Part shown: positions 1-7,952 of the stretch, piece by piece | Layout: each line of letters starts with the position of its first letter | How positions within the stretch are numbered: position 1 is the stretch's first letter | Assembly (NCBI GenBank): GCA_905372875.1 | Contig: CAJPQU010000023.1 | Location: 1 to 17,282, forward strand | DNA: 17,282 nt | From: an uncultured Schwartzia sp. | GTDB taxonomy: Bacteria; Bacillota; Negativicutes; Selenomonadales; Selenomonadaceae | Direction: 5' to 3' | The notes under the pieces: model-generated | What the model was told of the DNA's origin: nothing | Databases searched by the model: none | What the model saw: the letters and a program-made list of their open reading frames with translations, nothing else | Made by a program: the position numbers and the translations under genes

Positions 1-166
1 CCACCGTACCGGCAATGCTCCCCGCCACCATCATCGCCCCGGCGGAGCGGCCGCCCAAGCTGTATCCCTCTGCCGACCGCACGGCCCGGGCCGCCCGGAG
101 GCCGATGCCCAGCACCAGTCCCACCGTCAGCAGCAGAAAAAAGAGGTGCGTTCCCGAAAGCGCCAC
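1..166 (-). CDS. Sodium:solute symporter (SSS family), N-terminal part
   Basis: This is the first 55 codons of a minus-strand gene that runs off the left edge. The start is a GTG at 164-166, preceded by GGGGGAGG at 6 to 8 bases. The product opens with a hydrophobic helix (LFFLLLTVGLVLGIG, about residues 8-22), then a basic stretch and YSLGGRSAGAMMVAGSIAGT. This YxLGGRS...AGTxAGT-like region is the hallmark between TM1 and TM2 of the SSS (solute:sodium symporter) family, which takes up amino acids, sugars or carboxylates with Na+ at the cytoplasmic membrane. The substrate cannot be told from this fragment. It diverges from the MFS gene at 498, with its own promoter at 202-231. A GTG-start fragment in another frame is less likely because the SSS signature is clear. 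Confidence 0.8.
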   Translation of the reverse strand, partial: MALSGTHLFFLLLTVGLVLGIGLRAARAVRSAEGYSLGGRSAGAMMVAGSIAGTV

Positions 167-201
167 CCCATCGCCTCCCCCGTTTTTCTCATCTTTCCCT
201 T

Positions 202-231
202 ATTATATATCAGTTTTCCCCGCCGTGCCAG
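202..231 (-). promoter_or_regulatory. Candidate promoter of the SSS symporter gene
   Basis: On the minus strand a perfect TATAAT (202-207) lies 18 bases after CTGGCA (226-231), which matches the -35 consensus at four of six positions. Transcription would start near 195, leaving a leader of about 30 bases before the GTG at 166. Confidence 0.5.
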
Positions 232-298
232 CCGGTATTTACGCCATTTCACGAGTGCCCTTTGATGCCGCTGGGCCCCGTCCTCCCTGCCGCCTTGC

Positions 299-327
299 TT
301 TCCAAATGCGCCGCCTTTTGCTATAAT
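299..327 (+). promoter_or_regulatory. Candidate extended -10 promoter of the MFS gene
   Basis: TGCTATAAT at 319-327 is a perfect extended -10 element. TTTCCA (299-304) sits 17 bases upstream of TATAAT as a weak -35. Predicted transcription start is near 334, so the exporter mRNA would have a leader of about 165 bases. Confidence 0.6.
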
Positions 328-333
328 TTTGGC

Positions 334-497
334 AGACGCTTGGCGGGGAAATAACCGGGCATCTCTTATTTCCTCAGAAGAGGATGAACCTCTCTTCTCC
401 AAAGGCAGGACAACGCTCGTTTTCCCTGGCCATGCTCCGTACGCAACGACAAAAACAGCGAATCTGACAAAACCGAAAACGAAAGGAAGCGACGGCG
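334..497 (+). other. Leader region of the MFS gene
   Basis: About 165 bases lie between the predicted transcription start and the GTG start of the exporter. The one visible structure is an inverted repeat AGAAGAG...CTCTTCT around 377-400, nested with GAGG/CCTC. I recognise no known riboswitch consensus, and no small gene with a ribosome binding site. The remaining gap between the two divergent genes (167-333) holds only their promoters. Confidence 0.35.
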
Positions 498-1691
498 GTG
501 GACTGGCGCTTGGTACTCATTCTGCTCACAGGGAACGTCATCTTTATGGCGGGCAGCTACACCATGCTGATCCCCTTTCTTCCCCTGTACCTGACGACAG
601 AATTGGGCGTCGGCCCCGAAGCGGTGAATCTCTGGTCCGGCATCGTCTTTTCCGGCAGCTTCGTCGTCAGCGCTGTCATGGCCCCCATCTGGGGCCGCAT
701 GGCCGATACGAAAGGCAAGCGGGTCATGGCCATTCGGGCCAGCTTCCTCCTCGCGGTGAGCTACTTTTTCGGCGGTCTCGTGGAAACGCCTGTAGAGCTC
801 ACCCTCATGCGCCTCTTTCAGGGCTTCGCCGCCGGCCTTTGGCCCATGGATTTGGCCCTCATGACACTCTACGCGCCGCCGCAGAAATTGGGCTTTTCCC
901 TCGGCGTTCTCCAGGGTGCGCTCACTGCCGGGGGCATCATCGGCCCCTTAGCCGGCGGCTTTTTAGCGGAGGCCTTCGGCATGCGCCCCTCCTTTTTCGT
1001 CGCGGCGGCGGCGCTCTTTCTAAACTGTCTGATGTTCGTCTTCGTCATCAAGGAACCGCCGGCGCCGCCCGCACCGGAAAGCGCCGCTCCTCCCGCGGAT
1101 ACCGGCACCCTCCTTCACACCCCCCTCATTCGCGTCATGCTCCTCTGCTCGGGGCTCGTGCAGATGGTCATCCTCATCTTACAGCCCATTCTCACCACCT
1201 ACATCACCTATCTGGCGGGGGAATTGGAAAATCTCGCCCTCATCTCCGGCTTCGTCTTTTCCCTCGGCGGCTTCGCCGGGGCCATCGCCGCCCCCGGCTG
1301 GGGCTGGCTGGGGCAGCACCGGGGCTTCTTTTCGGTGATGATCGCGGCCTTGACCTTAGCGGGAGCGGGGATCCTCCTCCAAGGCATGATGGGCACCCTG
1401 TACGCTTTTGCTCTCCTCCAGTTCATCTGCGGGCTTTTCTTCTGCGGCATCCACCCGTCCATCAACGCCCTCTTGGCCAATCATACTGCCGCCAGCGTCA
1501 AAGGGCGGCTCTTCGGCCTGATGTTCGCCGCTCAACAGATAGGGTCCATCGCCGGACCAATTTTAGGCGGCACCGTCGCCACCTACTTAGGAATGCACTA
1601 CGTCTTCTACGCGGCGGGCGTGATCCTCTTAACCATGGCCGCCGCCCTCCGCCTCGCTGGACACCGCCTGCTGCCCCAAGGGGGCGGATAA
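498..1691 (+). CDS. MFS exporter, MdtG-like (DHA1 drug:H+ antiporter family)
   Basis: A 397-residue integral membrane protein of 12-TM major facilitator size. Family marks: a first helix followed by PFLPLYL, then NLWSGIVFS, and MFS motif A between TM2 and TM3 (WGRMADTKGKRVM, about residues 73-85). A TM5 segment has the GPLAGG pattern (about 150-155) of drug:proton antiporters. The NLWSGIVFS block and overall layout closely recall E. coli MdtG. A Pro/Ala-rich loop near residues 190-205 separates the two six-helix halves. The GTG start is chosen because GAAAGGAAG lies 8 bases upstream and the first helix begins at once. The gene stands alone, between its own promoter (299-327) and a strong terminator (1692-1723). 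The likely role is proton-driven efflux of small hydrophobic compounds; the substrate is unknown. Confidence 0.85.
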   Translation: MDWRLVLILLTGNVIFMAGSYTMLIPFLPLYLTTELGVGPEAVNLWSGIVFSGSFVVSAVMAPIWGRMADTKGKRVMAIRASFLLAVSYFFGGLVETPVELTLMRLFQGFAAGLWPMDLALMTLYAPPQKLGFSLGVLQGALTAGGIIGPLAGGFLAEAFGMRPSFFVAAAALFLNCLMFVFVIKEPPAPPAPESAAPPADTGTLLHTPLIRVMLLCSGLVQMVILILQPILTTYITYLAGELENLALISGFVFSLGGFAGAIAAPGWGWLGQHRGFFSVMIAALTLAGAGILLQGMMGTLYAFALLQFICGLFFCGIHPSINALLANHTAASVKGRLFGLMFAAQQIGSIAGPILGGTVATYLGMHYVFYAAGVILLTMAAALRLAGHRLLPQGGG

Positions 1692-1723
1692 AAAAAAGAG
1701 GAGGCCGCCGCCTCCTCTTTTTT
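1692..1723. terminator. Bidirectional Rho-independent terminator
   Basis: A perfect hairpin GAGGAGGC (1698-1705), loop 1706-1709, GCCTCCTC (1710-1717) is flanked by A-run and T-run tracts (1692-1697, 1718-1723). It therefore reads as stem plus U-tract in both directions. It ends the MFS gene on the plus strand and the fum-sdh operon, whose last stop codon is at 1732-1734, on the minus strand. Confidence 0.93.
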
Positions 1724-1731
1724 GTGGTTTT

Positions 1732-2490
1732 TTAGTGGTTGAAGATGTTTTTGACCGCCTGCACGTTGACGTCGCGGTTGAGCTGGGCCAGATAGGTGGT
1801 CAGCTTGATATCCTTAGGACAGACCCGCACGCAGTTCTGGCTGTTGCCGCAGCTGGTGATGCCGCCCTTTTCCATGAGGGCACTGAGGCGGACGGGTTTA
1901 TCGTATTCGCCCAAGGGGTTGATATTAAAGAGATACGCCTGCACCACCGGCGCCGGGCCAAGGAAGTCGGACTGAGGGCCGAAGTTCGGGCAGGCTTCCA
2001 GGCAGCAGCCGCAAGTCATGCAGCGGGAGATCTCGTAAGCCGTTTCCGCCGTGTGGGGGTTCTGCCGCGGCGCTTCATGCACCTTCCAGGAGCCGTCCAC
2101 ATTGATCCACCCTTGAATTTTCTTAAGGTTTTCAAACATGACGGAGCGGTCGATGAGGAGATCGCGGATGACGGGGAAGGAGCGGGCCGGGGCCAAATGG
2201 ATAGGCCACGTAAAATGATCCACCAAGGCGCAGCAGGCCTGTTGTGCCTTGCCGTTGATGACCATCATGCAGGCGCCGCAGACTTTTTCCAGGCAGTTGC
2301 ACTCCCAGACCACCGGGGGCACGCGCTTCCCGTCCCGGGTGACCGGGTTTTTCTGAATCTCCATGAGCGCCGCCACTACGTTGAGGGACGGGTTGTAGGG
2401 AACGTCGAACTCCTGGGTGTAAGTTTTTTCCTCCGGGCCGTCCTGACGCTCGATGACAAAGGTAACGTATTTCGGTTTTTGTTCTGCCAT
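1732..2490 (-). CDS. sdhB: Succinate dehydrogenase/fumarate reductase iron-sulfur subunit
   Basis: This 252-residue electron-transfer subunit of respiratory complex II links the flavin subunit to the membrane haem subunit. It carries the three cluster motifs in order: the [2Fe-2S] ligands C66, C71, C74 and C86 (CLEKVCGAC...C), a 4Fe-4S ferredoxin motif C157-x2-C-x2-C163-x3-C167-P, and the third cluster at C214, C220 and C224-P. Extra cysteines (64, 87, 162) sit beside ligands. The sequence follows the Bacillus (type B) SdhB pattern. The ATG at 2490 is preferred over an in-frame GTG at 2508 because GGGAGG lies 8 bases upstream of the ATG. It is the last gene of the operon, right after sdhA and before the terminator. 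In a fermenting anaerobe it probably works as fumarate reductase, but the sequence alone does not fix direction. Confidence 0.95.
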   Translation of the reverse strand: MAEQKPKYVTFVIERQDGPEEKTYTQEFDVPYNPSLNVVAALMEIQKNPVTRDGKRVPPVVWECNCLEKVCGACMMVINGKAQQACCALVDHFTWPIHLAPARSFPVIRDLLIDRSVMFENLKKIQGWINVDGSWKVHEAPRQNPHTAETAYEISRCMTCGCCLEACPNFGPQSDFLGPAPVVQAYLFNINPLGEYDKPVRLSALMEKGGITSCGNSQNCVRVCPKDIKLTTYLAQLNRDVNVQAVKNIFNH

Positions 2491-2504
2491 TCCAGTAGCC
2501 TCCC

Positions 2505-4268
2505 TCACTCTTTCTTCGCGACGGCGTAGTTGCGCGCCCGCGGCTTGATGAGCGAATGATCGAAATCCTCATAGGTGATGACGGGTTCCTCGGTCTTTGG
2601 ATCGTAGTCCGCGATGGTGATCTTCATGAACCGCTCATCGTCCCGGTTAGGGAACTCCCGCTTGAAGTGCGCCCCCCGGCTTTCATCCCGCAGACGGGCC
2701 GCCCGGGTAACGATGAGAGCGTAGAGGATCATGTTCCTGAGCTGCCTCGTGAACATGGCTTCCTGATTGGCCCAGCGGCCGTGGTCAGTGAGGCCGATGT
2801 TGTCCCAGCGGGCCAGGATCTTTTTCACTTCGTCGAAGCAGTAATCAAGATCCTTGTTGATGCGCTCAATGGTGACATACTTATTCATCAGACGCCCCAG
2901 CTCCTGATGGAGCTCGTGAGCGTTCTCCGCCCCGTCCATCTTGAGGATGTTCTCAAATTCGTCGACACATTCCAACCGCGCCGCTTCTAGTTCCGCCTCG
3001 GACAGCTCGGAGCCGCGCTCGCCCTCGTTGGCCCACTTGATGCACTCGGGGCCTACCACGGTGCCGGAATAGGCGGCGGAGAGGAGGGAATTGGCCCCTA
3101 AGCGGTTCGCCCCATGGTACTGGTAATCGCACTCGCCGGAGGCCATGAGCCCAGGGATATTCGTATGATGAAGGCGATCGACCCACAGCCCGCCCATGGA
3201 GTAATGGACGGAGGGATAAATCATCATTGGCACCTTCCGGGGATCCTGGCCCATAAACTCGGAGTACATTTCCAGGATGCCGCCCAACTTGCGCTCTAAA
3301 TACTCGGCGGGGATGTGGGAGAGATCGAGGTAAACCTTGTTCTCGCCGTCCACGCCCAAGTGCTGGTTCACGCAGACATCGTAGATAGCCCGGGAAGCCA
3401 CGTCGCGGGGAACAAGATTCCCGTAGGCGGGATACATCTCCTCTAAGAAATACCAAGGCTTGCCGTCCTTGTAGACCCAGATGCGGCCGCCTTCGCCCCG
3501 GCAGGCCTCAGACATGAGCCGGTTCTTGTCGGTGCCGGGGATGGCCGTGGGATGGATCTGGATAAATTCCGGGTTGGCGATGTGCGCCCCCTGCTGATAA
3601 ACGGCGGAAATGGCCGACCCGTTGCAGATGGTGGAGGCGGTGCAGAGGCCAAAGACCTGTCCCGGCCCGCCGGTGGCCAAGATGACGGCATCGCCGGCGA
3701 AGGCTTTGATTTCCATGGAGTTCATGTTCTGGGCCACCATGCCCCGGCAGACGCCTTCCTGATTGCGGATGATCTTGATGAACTCCCAGAAAACGAAGTT
3801 TTTCACCATGCCCTTCGTTTCCCACTTGCGCACCTGTTCGTCCAGCGCGTAGAGAAGCTGCTGCCCGGTGGTGGAGCCGGCAAAGACGGTGCGCTTATTC
3901 TTCTGCCCGCCGAAGTTGCGGAGATCAAGAACGCCCTCCGCGGTGCGGGTGAAGGGCACCCCCATGCGGTCGAACATCTGGATGATCTCCGGGGCCGCTT
4001 CGCACATGCCCTTGACGGCTACCTGATCGGCGAGGAAGTCACCGCCGTAAACGGTGTCATCGAAATGTTCGTAGGTAGAATCATGCTCCCCCTTTGTGTC
4101 CATGCAGGCGTTGATACCGCCCTGAGCGCAGAGGGAATGGGAGCGCTTATAGGGACAGTAGGAGAAAATCCATGCCTCGCTGCCCGCCTCGCAGACCTTG
4201 AGGGCCGCCATCAGGCCGGAGATTCCGCCGCCTACAATGAGAATGCGATGTTTTTTGACTTTAGCCAA
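2505..4268 (-). CDS. sdhA: Succinate dehydrogenase/fumarate reductase flavoprotein subunit
   Basis: This 587-residue catalytic subunit interconverts fumarate and succinate using covalent FAD. Visible marks: the Rossmann motif GGGISG (13-18), RSHSLCAQGGINA with H44 as the expected FAD attachment residue, HPTAI and the RGEGG substrate-site loop (about 240-262), HYSMGG, and the C-terminal GECDYQYHGANRLGANSLL block. Length and pattern fit the type B (Bacillus/Wolinella-like) family. The start is a TTG (4266-4268), supported by AAAGGAG about 9 bases upstream and by the proximity of the Rossmann fold; no ATG lies in a suitable place. It follows sdhC by 22 bases, and sdhB starts just after its stop codon. 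The protein acts on the cytoplasmic face of the membrane, docked to SdhB and SdhC. Confidence 0.96.
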   Translation of the reverse strand: MAKVKKHRILIVGGGISGLMAALKVCEAGSEAWIFSYCPYKRSHSLCAQGGINACMDTKGEHDSTYEHFDDTVYGGDFLADQVAVKGMCEAAPEIIQMFDRMGVPFTRTAEGVLDLRNFGGQKNKRTVFAGSTTGQQLLYALDEQVRKWETKGMVKNFVFWEFIKIIRNQEGVCRGMVAQNMNSMEIKAFAGDAVILATGGPGQVFGLCTASTICNGSAISAVYQQGAHIANPEFIQIHPTAIPGTDKNRLMSEACRGEGGRIWVYKDGKPWYFLEEMYPAYGNLVPRDVASRAIYDVCVNQHLGVDGENKVYLDLSHIPAEYLERKLGGILEMYSEFMGQDPRKVPMMIYPSVHYSMGGLWVDRLHHTNIPGLMASGECDYQYHGANRLGANSLLSAAYSGTVVGPECIKWANEGERGSELSEAELEAARLECVDEFENILKMDGAENAHELHQELGRLMNKYVTIERINKDLDYCFDEVKKILARWDNIGLTDHGRWANQEAMFTRQLRNMILYALIVTRAARLRDESRGAHFKREFPNRDDERFMKITIADYDPKTEEPVITYEDFDHSLIKPRARNYAVAKKE

Positions 4269-4290
4269 TGAAGTCCTCTCCTTTTTCCAG

Positions 4291-4908
4291 TCAGATGAGA
4301 TAGACGGCCATGAATGCCAGCGAAACGAGACAGAGGAACGCGCACAGCGCCATGCTGAGGGCGTTGATCACTTTCTGAATGCGCGGGCCCTTGGCGATGC
4401 CCCAGGTCATGGTGAAGGTGGTAATGCCGTTGGTGAAGTGAAAGATCGCCGCCCACATGCCCAAGAGATACAGCACCCAGACCACCGGGCTGCTGAAATA
4501 ACTCGCCAGAAGCTGATAGGAAATGGGGGTGCCGCCGCCCTTCACCATGATCCGCAGATAAAAGACGTGCCAAATGAGAAAAACCAGGAGATACCACGCG
4601 GTGATACGCTGGAGCCAGAATTGAATGTTGTTGACGTAGGGATAATCCTGCGGATTGTTCTTCGCCTGCCAGCCAATGTACGCGCCGTAGAGGGCGTGGA
4701 ACAAAAAGGGCGTTGCTACCAGCCCCAGTTCCAGCGGGAGCATGATGAACCAGGGAATGGACGCCAGGAGATCCACCGCCGCGTTAAAGGACGCCGGGCT
4801 GATGAGGACGCGGGCGTTCGTCAGGATATGCTCCAAGAGGAACCCGCCGAGACAGACCAAGCCGCAGAGCGAATGGAACCGGCGCAGATAAAATGTCACG
4901 TTATACAT
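4291..4908 (-). CDS. sdhC: Succinate dehydrogenase/fumarate reductase cytochrome b subunit (diheme, type B)
   Basis: A 205-residue membrane anchor with five hydrophobic segments. Four histidines lie where the Bacillus subtilis SdhC haem ligands lie: H27 (LLEHILTN), H71 (FHALYG), H114 (IWHVFYLR) and H157 (IFHFTNG). The intervening blocks YFRRxHS-like (YLRRFHSLCG), AKNNPQDY and TWGIAKGPR also match that family. The family binds two b-type haems and exchanges electrons with menaquinone. An ATG 25 codons upstream is in frame, but the ATG at 4908 has AGGAGG 6 bases before it and gives the usual length, so it is chosen. It lies between fumB (78-base gap) and sdhA. Diheme type B enzymes can couple quinone chemistry to the membrane potential, which fits either direction of reaction. 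Confidence 0.95.
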   Translation of the reverse strand: MYNVTFYLRRFHSLCGLVCLGGFLLEHILTNARVLISPASFNAAVDLLASIPWFIMLPLELGLVATPFLFHALYGAYIGWQAKNNPQDYPYVNNIQFWLQRITAWYLLVFLIWHVFYLRIMVKGGGTPISYQLLASYFSSPVVWVLYLLGMWAAIFHFTNGITTFTMTWGIAKGPRIQKVINALSMALCAFLCLVSLAFMAVYLI

Positions 4909-4987
4909 GCTAAACCTCCTAAAGATTTGCTGCCGAAAAGGCCGGGGCGGCCGCGGAGGACGCCGGGGCTTTCGGGAAACCATTCAA

Positions 4988-5545
4988 TTAAATCTGACGA
5001 TACGGTTTCTGCCCGATCTCGTAGAAGTTGTTCCCCTCCGAGTCAATGACGACGATGGCGGGAAAATCCTCCACCGTGAGGGCGGCCAAGGCTTCCGGCC
5101 CTAACTCGGGGTAGGCGATGACCTCGTACTTCTTGACGGACTTGGCGATGAGCGCTGCCGCGCCCCCCACCGCTGCAAAGTAGGTGGCCCCGTTTTTCTT
5201 CATGGAGGCGATGACTTCCGGTTTTCGGGAGCCCTTGCCGATCATCCCTTTGATGCCCTGATCCAGCATGGTGGGCGTGTAGGCGTCCATGCGCCCCGAG
5301 GTCGTCGGGCCCGCCGATCCGATGGGATCGCCGGGCTTCGCCGGAGTCGGCCCCAAATAGTAGACGATCTGGTCGTGCCAGTCGATGGGGAGTTTTTCCC
5401 CGCGGGCCAAAGCTTCGGTCATGACCTTGTGAGCGGCGTCCCGGGCGCTGTAAATGATGCCCGTAATGAGGACGCTGTCCCCCGCCTTTAATTTGCGGGA
5501 CTGTTCTTCCGTCAGCGGCGTCTGAATACGAATTTTTTCTGCCAT
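4988..5545 (-). CDS. fumB: Class I fumarate hydratase, beta subunit
   Basis: A 185-residue protein matching the C-terminal (beta) half of iron-sulfur fumarases. Marks are the GxxxYxARDAAHK-like segment (ITGIIYSARDAAHKVM), YYLGPTPAKPGDPIGSAGPT, TSGRMDAYTP, GMIGKG and KKNGATYFAAVGGAAAL. With the alpha subunit it hydrates fumarate to L-malate and catalyses the reverse reaction. The ATG at 5545 is chosen because homologues begin near this point; a GAGGGGGA stretch lies about 11 bases upstream, and a longer reading would overlap the alpha gene. The gap to the alpha gene's stop is 17 bases. Two-subunit tartrate dehydratases share the fold, but the neighbouring complex II genes favour fumarase. Confidence 0.9.
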   Translation of the reverse strand: MAEKIRIQTPLTEEQSRKLKAGDSVLITGIIYSARDAAHKVMTEALARGEKLPIDWHDQIVYYLGPTPAKPGDPIGSAGPTTSGRMDAYTPTMLDQGIKGMIGKGSRKPEVIASMKKNGATYFAAVGGAAALIAKSVKKYEVIAYPELGPEALAALTVEDFPAIVVIDSEGNNFYEIGQKPYRQI

Positions 5546-5562
5546 AATCTCTCGTCCCCCTC

Positions 5563-6405
5563 TCAGATCGTCCGCGACGCATGACGACATGCGTGGCAGC
5601 AGATGGTAACGGCCACCGGCAGCCCGGCGATATGGGTCGCACCCCACTCGATATGCACGGCCAGCGCCGTGGTGGTGCCGCCCAGCTGGGGGCCGATGCC
5701 CGTTTTATTGATCATGTCAAAGAGCTCCGCTTCAAGCTTCGCGTAGTTGGGATCGGGATTATGCTCGTCGCAGCGGTGGAGGAGGGCTTTCTTCGACATG
5801 TAGGCCGCCTTGTCCATGGTGCCGCCGATGCCGATGCCCACCACCATGGGAGGACATGGATTGCAGTCCGCGTGCTTGATGATCCGCATGACCGCCGCCT
5901 TGACGCCTTCCACCCCGTCCGCCGGCACCAGCATCTCCAAGCCCGACTTATTCTCGCTGCCGAAGCCCTTGGGGGCGATGGTGATGTGAATCTTGTCCCC
6001 GGCCACGAGCTGGGTGTAGATGGCCGCCGGCGTATTGTCCTTCGTGTTCACCCGGTTAAACAGCGGCTCCGCCACCACGGATTTTCGGAGATAGCCTTCG
6101 GTGTAGCCCTTGGCCACCCCGGCGTTGATGGCATCGTCTAAGAGGCCGCCCTCGATGTGGACCTCCTGCCCCACTTCCACGAACACGATGGCCAGCCCCG
6201 TGTCCTGACAGTAGGGTCGATCCTCCGCCCGAGCGATTTCCGCATTCTCGATGATCTGATCGAGAACATCGCAGCCTACCGGCGACTGTTCCGTCGCGCG
6301 ACCCTTCTTCAGCGCCTCGTAGACGTCCTCCGGCAGGTAGTAGGCCGCCTCCTTACATAGCTGGGCGACGGCTTCGGTGATCTCGTCCGTTTTGATGGTA
6401 CGCAC
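5563..6405 (-). CDS. fumA: Class I fumarate hydratase, alpha subunit
   Basis: A 280-residue protein matching the N-terminal (alpha) half of oxygen-sensitive [4Fe-4S] fumarases. Key blocks are PYCQDTG (C66), GFGSENKSGLEML, CNPCPP (C181, C184), GIGIGGTMDKA, LGGTTTALAV and a C-terminal CCHACRHA. These hold the candidate cluster cysteines and active-site residues. The start is a GTG at 6403-6405 with AGGAGG 9 bases upstream; upstream in-frame codons would add about 38 atypical residues without a better ribosome site. It is the first gene of fumA-fumB-sdhC-sdhA-sdhB, so malate dehydration to fumarate and fumarate reduction to succinate are expressed together. The promoter must lie between 6406 and about 6480, but I see no clear -35/-10 pair there. 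Confidence 0.92.
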   Translation of the reverse strand: MRTIKTDEITEAVAQLCKEAAYYLPEDVYEALKKGRATEQSPVGCDVLDQIIENAEIARAEDRPYCQDTGLAIVFVEVGQEVHIEGGLLDDAINAGVAKGYTEGYLRKSVVAEPLFNRVNTKDNTPAAIYTQLVAGDKIHITIAPKGFGSENKSGLEMLVPADGVEGVKAAVMRIIKHADCNPCPPMVVGIGIGGTMDKAAYMSKKALLHRCDEHNPDPNYAKLEAELFDMINKTGIGPQLGGTTTALAVHIEWGATHIAGLPVAVTICCHACRHASRTI

Positions 6406-6477
6406 TCTGAAAAACCTCCTTTGCTTATCCTTAAAAATCTCCGGAATAAACCTTACGTATTTATTGGCTACCCGTCC

Positions 6478-6500
6478 AAAAAATTCCTGCCGGCGAGGAA
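6478..6500 (-). terminator. Possible weak terminator of rph-rdgB
   Basis: On the minus strand TTCCT (6496-6500), a 7-base loop and AGGAA (6484-6488) are followed by six T (6483-6478). The stem is only 5 bp, so this is a weak candidate, but its place between the rdgB stop and the fumA gene is apt. Confidence 0.4.
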
Positions 6501-6543
6501 AGAAATATTCAATTTCCAAAGGAATTTAGAACTTTTCTCCCAT

Positions 6544-7140
6544 TCAGCCTTCAAGATAGGCCCGCAGCCGCTGCGCCATCGCCCGCAGCGCCGCTCCCCG
6601 GTGGCTGACAGCGTCCTTTTCGGAGAGCGTCAGCTCTGCCATGGTCTTATCGTCGGAAAGATAAAAATAGGGATCGTAGCCAAAGCCGCCCATGCCTCGC
6701 GGCGTCCTTCTGACGGTGCCCCGGCAAGCCCCCGCCGCCGTCAATAGGCGCCCGTCGGTATCCGCGAGGGCCAAGGCGCAGCGATAGGCCGCCGGAGAGT
6801 CCTCTCTCCCCAGCCGGACAAGCTCGGCGACGAGCTTCGCGTTATTGGCATCGTCGTCGCCATGAACCCCGGCGAACCGGGCAGAGTAGACCCCCGGCGC
6901 GCCGTTGAGTGCCTCCACCTCCAGTCCCGAATCGTCGGCGAGGCAGGCGACCCCCGTCGCTTTCATGTAAAATTTGGCCTTAATGGCCGCGTTCTCGGCG
7001 AAGGTGGCTCCATCCTCCACCGCGTCCGGCAGATCGCCGAAATGAGAGAGAGGCAGAAGGGTTACCGGCAGTCCCCCGAACGCGTCCATCATTTCCCGCA
7101 GTTTTCCGGCGTTTTTCGTCGCCACCGCGATGGTTTTCAT
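6544..7140 (-). CDS. rdgB: Non-canonical purine NTP pyrophosphatase (XTP/dITP diphosphatase)
   Basis: A 198-residue RdgB/HAM1 family enzyme, which hydrolyses ITP, dITP and XTP to monophosphates and so keeps deaminated purines out of nucleic acids. Marks: ATKNAGKLREM at the N-terminus (the TxNxxKxxE nucleotide loop), FAENAAIKA, LADDSGLEVEALNGAPGVYS (about 67-86, the DDSGL metal/active-site block), GFGYDPYF and SHRGAAL. The length is standard. The ATG overlaps the stop codon of rph as ATGA, which indicates translational coupling. The rph-rdgB pairing is common in Firmicutes. Cytoplasmic. Confidence 0.95.
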   Translation of the reverse strand: MKTIAVATKNAGKLREMMDAFGGLPVTLLPLSHFGDLPDAVEDGATFAENAAIKAKFYMKATGVACLADDSGLEVEALNGAPGVYSARFAGVHGDDDANNAKLVAELVRLGREDSPAAYRCALALADTDGRLLTAAGACRGTVRRTPRGMGGFGYDPYFYLSDDKTMAELTLSEKDAVSHRGAALRAMAQRLRAYLEG

Positions 7141-7901
7141 CGCCGCTTCTCCCTCCCCTTCACCGCACCGATCCGCCAGTCCAGCGCCTGCCCTAAAATA
7201 TCTTTCTCATAGGCGATGAGCCGGTCGATGCCCTCTTCCGCCAAGCGGAACAGCGCGTCTCCTTCGCTGCGGGAAAAGGGGCGTCCTTCTCCCGTGCCCT
7301 GGATCTCCACAAATTCGCCGCTGCCCGTCATCGCCACGTTCATGTCGGCGATGGCCTGACGGTCCTCCTCGTAGCAGAGATCGAGGATCGGCTCCCCCGC
7401 GGCGCTCACCCCCACGCTCACCGCCGCCAGAAAATCTTTCACCGGAAAGGTCTGCTCGGGGGGGATCAGTCCGTCCAGGGCCAGCGCCAGTGCTACAAAG
7501 CTCCCCGTCACCGCCGCCGTCCGCGTGCCGCCGTCCGCCTGAATGACGTCGCAGTCGAGGATCACCGACCGTTCGCCGAGGGCTTTTAAGTCCAGCACCG
7601 ACCGCAGCGACCGGCCGATGAGGCGCTGAATCTCCTGGGTTCGGCCACTCTGCCGTCCTCGCGCCGCTTCCCGGGGCGTCCGTTCGGCCGTGGCCGAAGG
7701 CAGGAGAGCATACTCCGCCCGCAGCCAGCCGATGCCTGTCCCCCGCTGAAATACCGGCACCCGCTCCTCCACGGAAGCGGCGCAGATCACCTTCGTATTT
7801 CCCATCTCTATGAGCACCGAGCCCGCCGGATAGCGCTGAAAATATTTCGTTATCTTCACCCGCCGCAGTTCATCCGCGGCCCGTCCGTCTATTCTCTTCA
7901 A
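7137..7901 (-). CDS. rph: Ribonuclease PH
   Basis: A 254-residue phosphorolytic 3'-5' exoribonuclease that trims tRNA 3' ends using phosphate. Marks: RIDGRAADELR at the start, PAGSVLIEMGNTKVICAASVE (about 24-44), the GWLRAEYALLPSAT block, RQSGRTQEIQRLIGRSLR with the phosphate-binding arginines, DCDVIQADGGTRTAAVTG and DLCYEEDRQAIADMNV. An ATG exists at 7922 but has no Shine-Dalgarno sequence. The TTG at 7899-7901 has AAAGGGG 8 bases upstream and yields the family's usual N-terminus (MKRIDGR), so it is chosen. The gene is coupled by overlap to rdgB. Directly upstream lies one copy of a diverged intergenic repeat (7953-8084). Confidence 0.95.
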   Translation of the reverse strand: MKRIDGRAADELRRVKITKYFQRYPAGSVLIEMGNTKVICAASVEERVPVFQRGTGIGWLRAEYALLPSATAERTPREAARGRQSGRTQEIQRLIGRSLRSVLDLKALGERSVILDCDVIQADGGTRTAAVTGSFVALALALDGLIPPEQTFPVKDFLAAVSVGVSAAGEPILDLCYEEDRQAIADMNVAMTGSGEFVEIQGTGEGRPFSRSEGDALFRLAEEGIDRLIAYEKDILGQALDWRIGAVKGREKRR

Positions 7902-7952
7902 TCCTTCATCCCCTTTTCTCATAGCGCCGCGCTTTTACGAAAGCACCGATAC

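Noticed and set aside
334..497. Possible riboswitch (T-box, SAM, guanidine, ZTP or fluoride type) before the MFS gene
   Set aside because: None of the core consensus strings of these classes is present; only a short hairpin is visible.
329..1735. A 468-codon open frame on the plus strand overlapping the MFS gene
   Set aside because: Its product is Arg/His/Pro-rich without domains, it has no ribosome site, and the other frame gives a complete MFS transporter with start and terminator.
1735..2529. Long plus-strand open frame antisense to sdhB (and similar ones antisense to sdhA, sdhC and the fum genes)
   Set aside because: These are shadows of GC-rich coding on the other strand; they lack ribosome sites and recognisable motifs, whereas the minus-strand genes are unmistakable.
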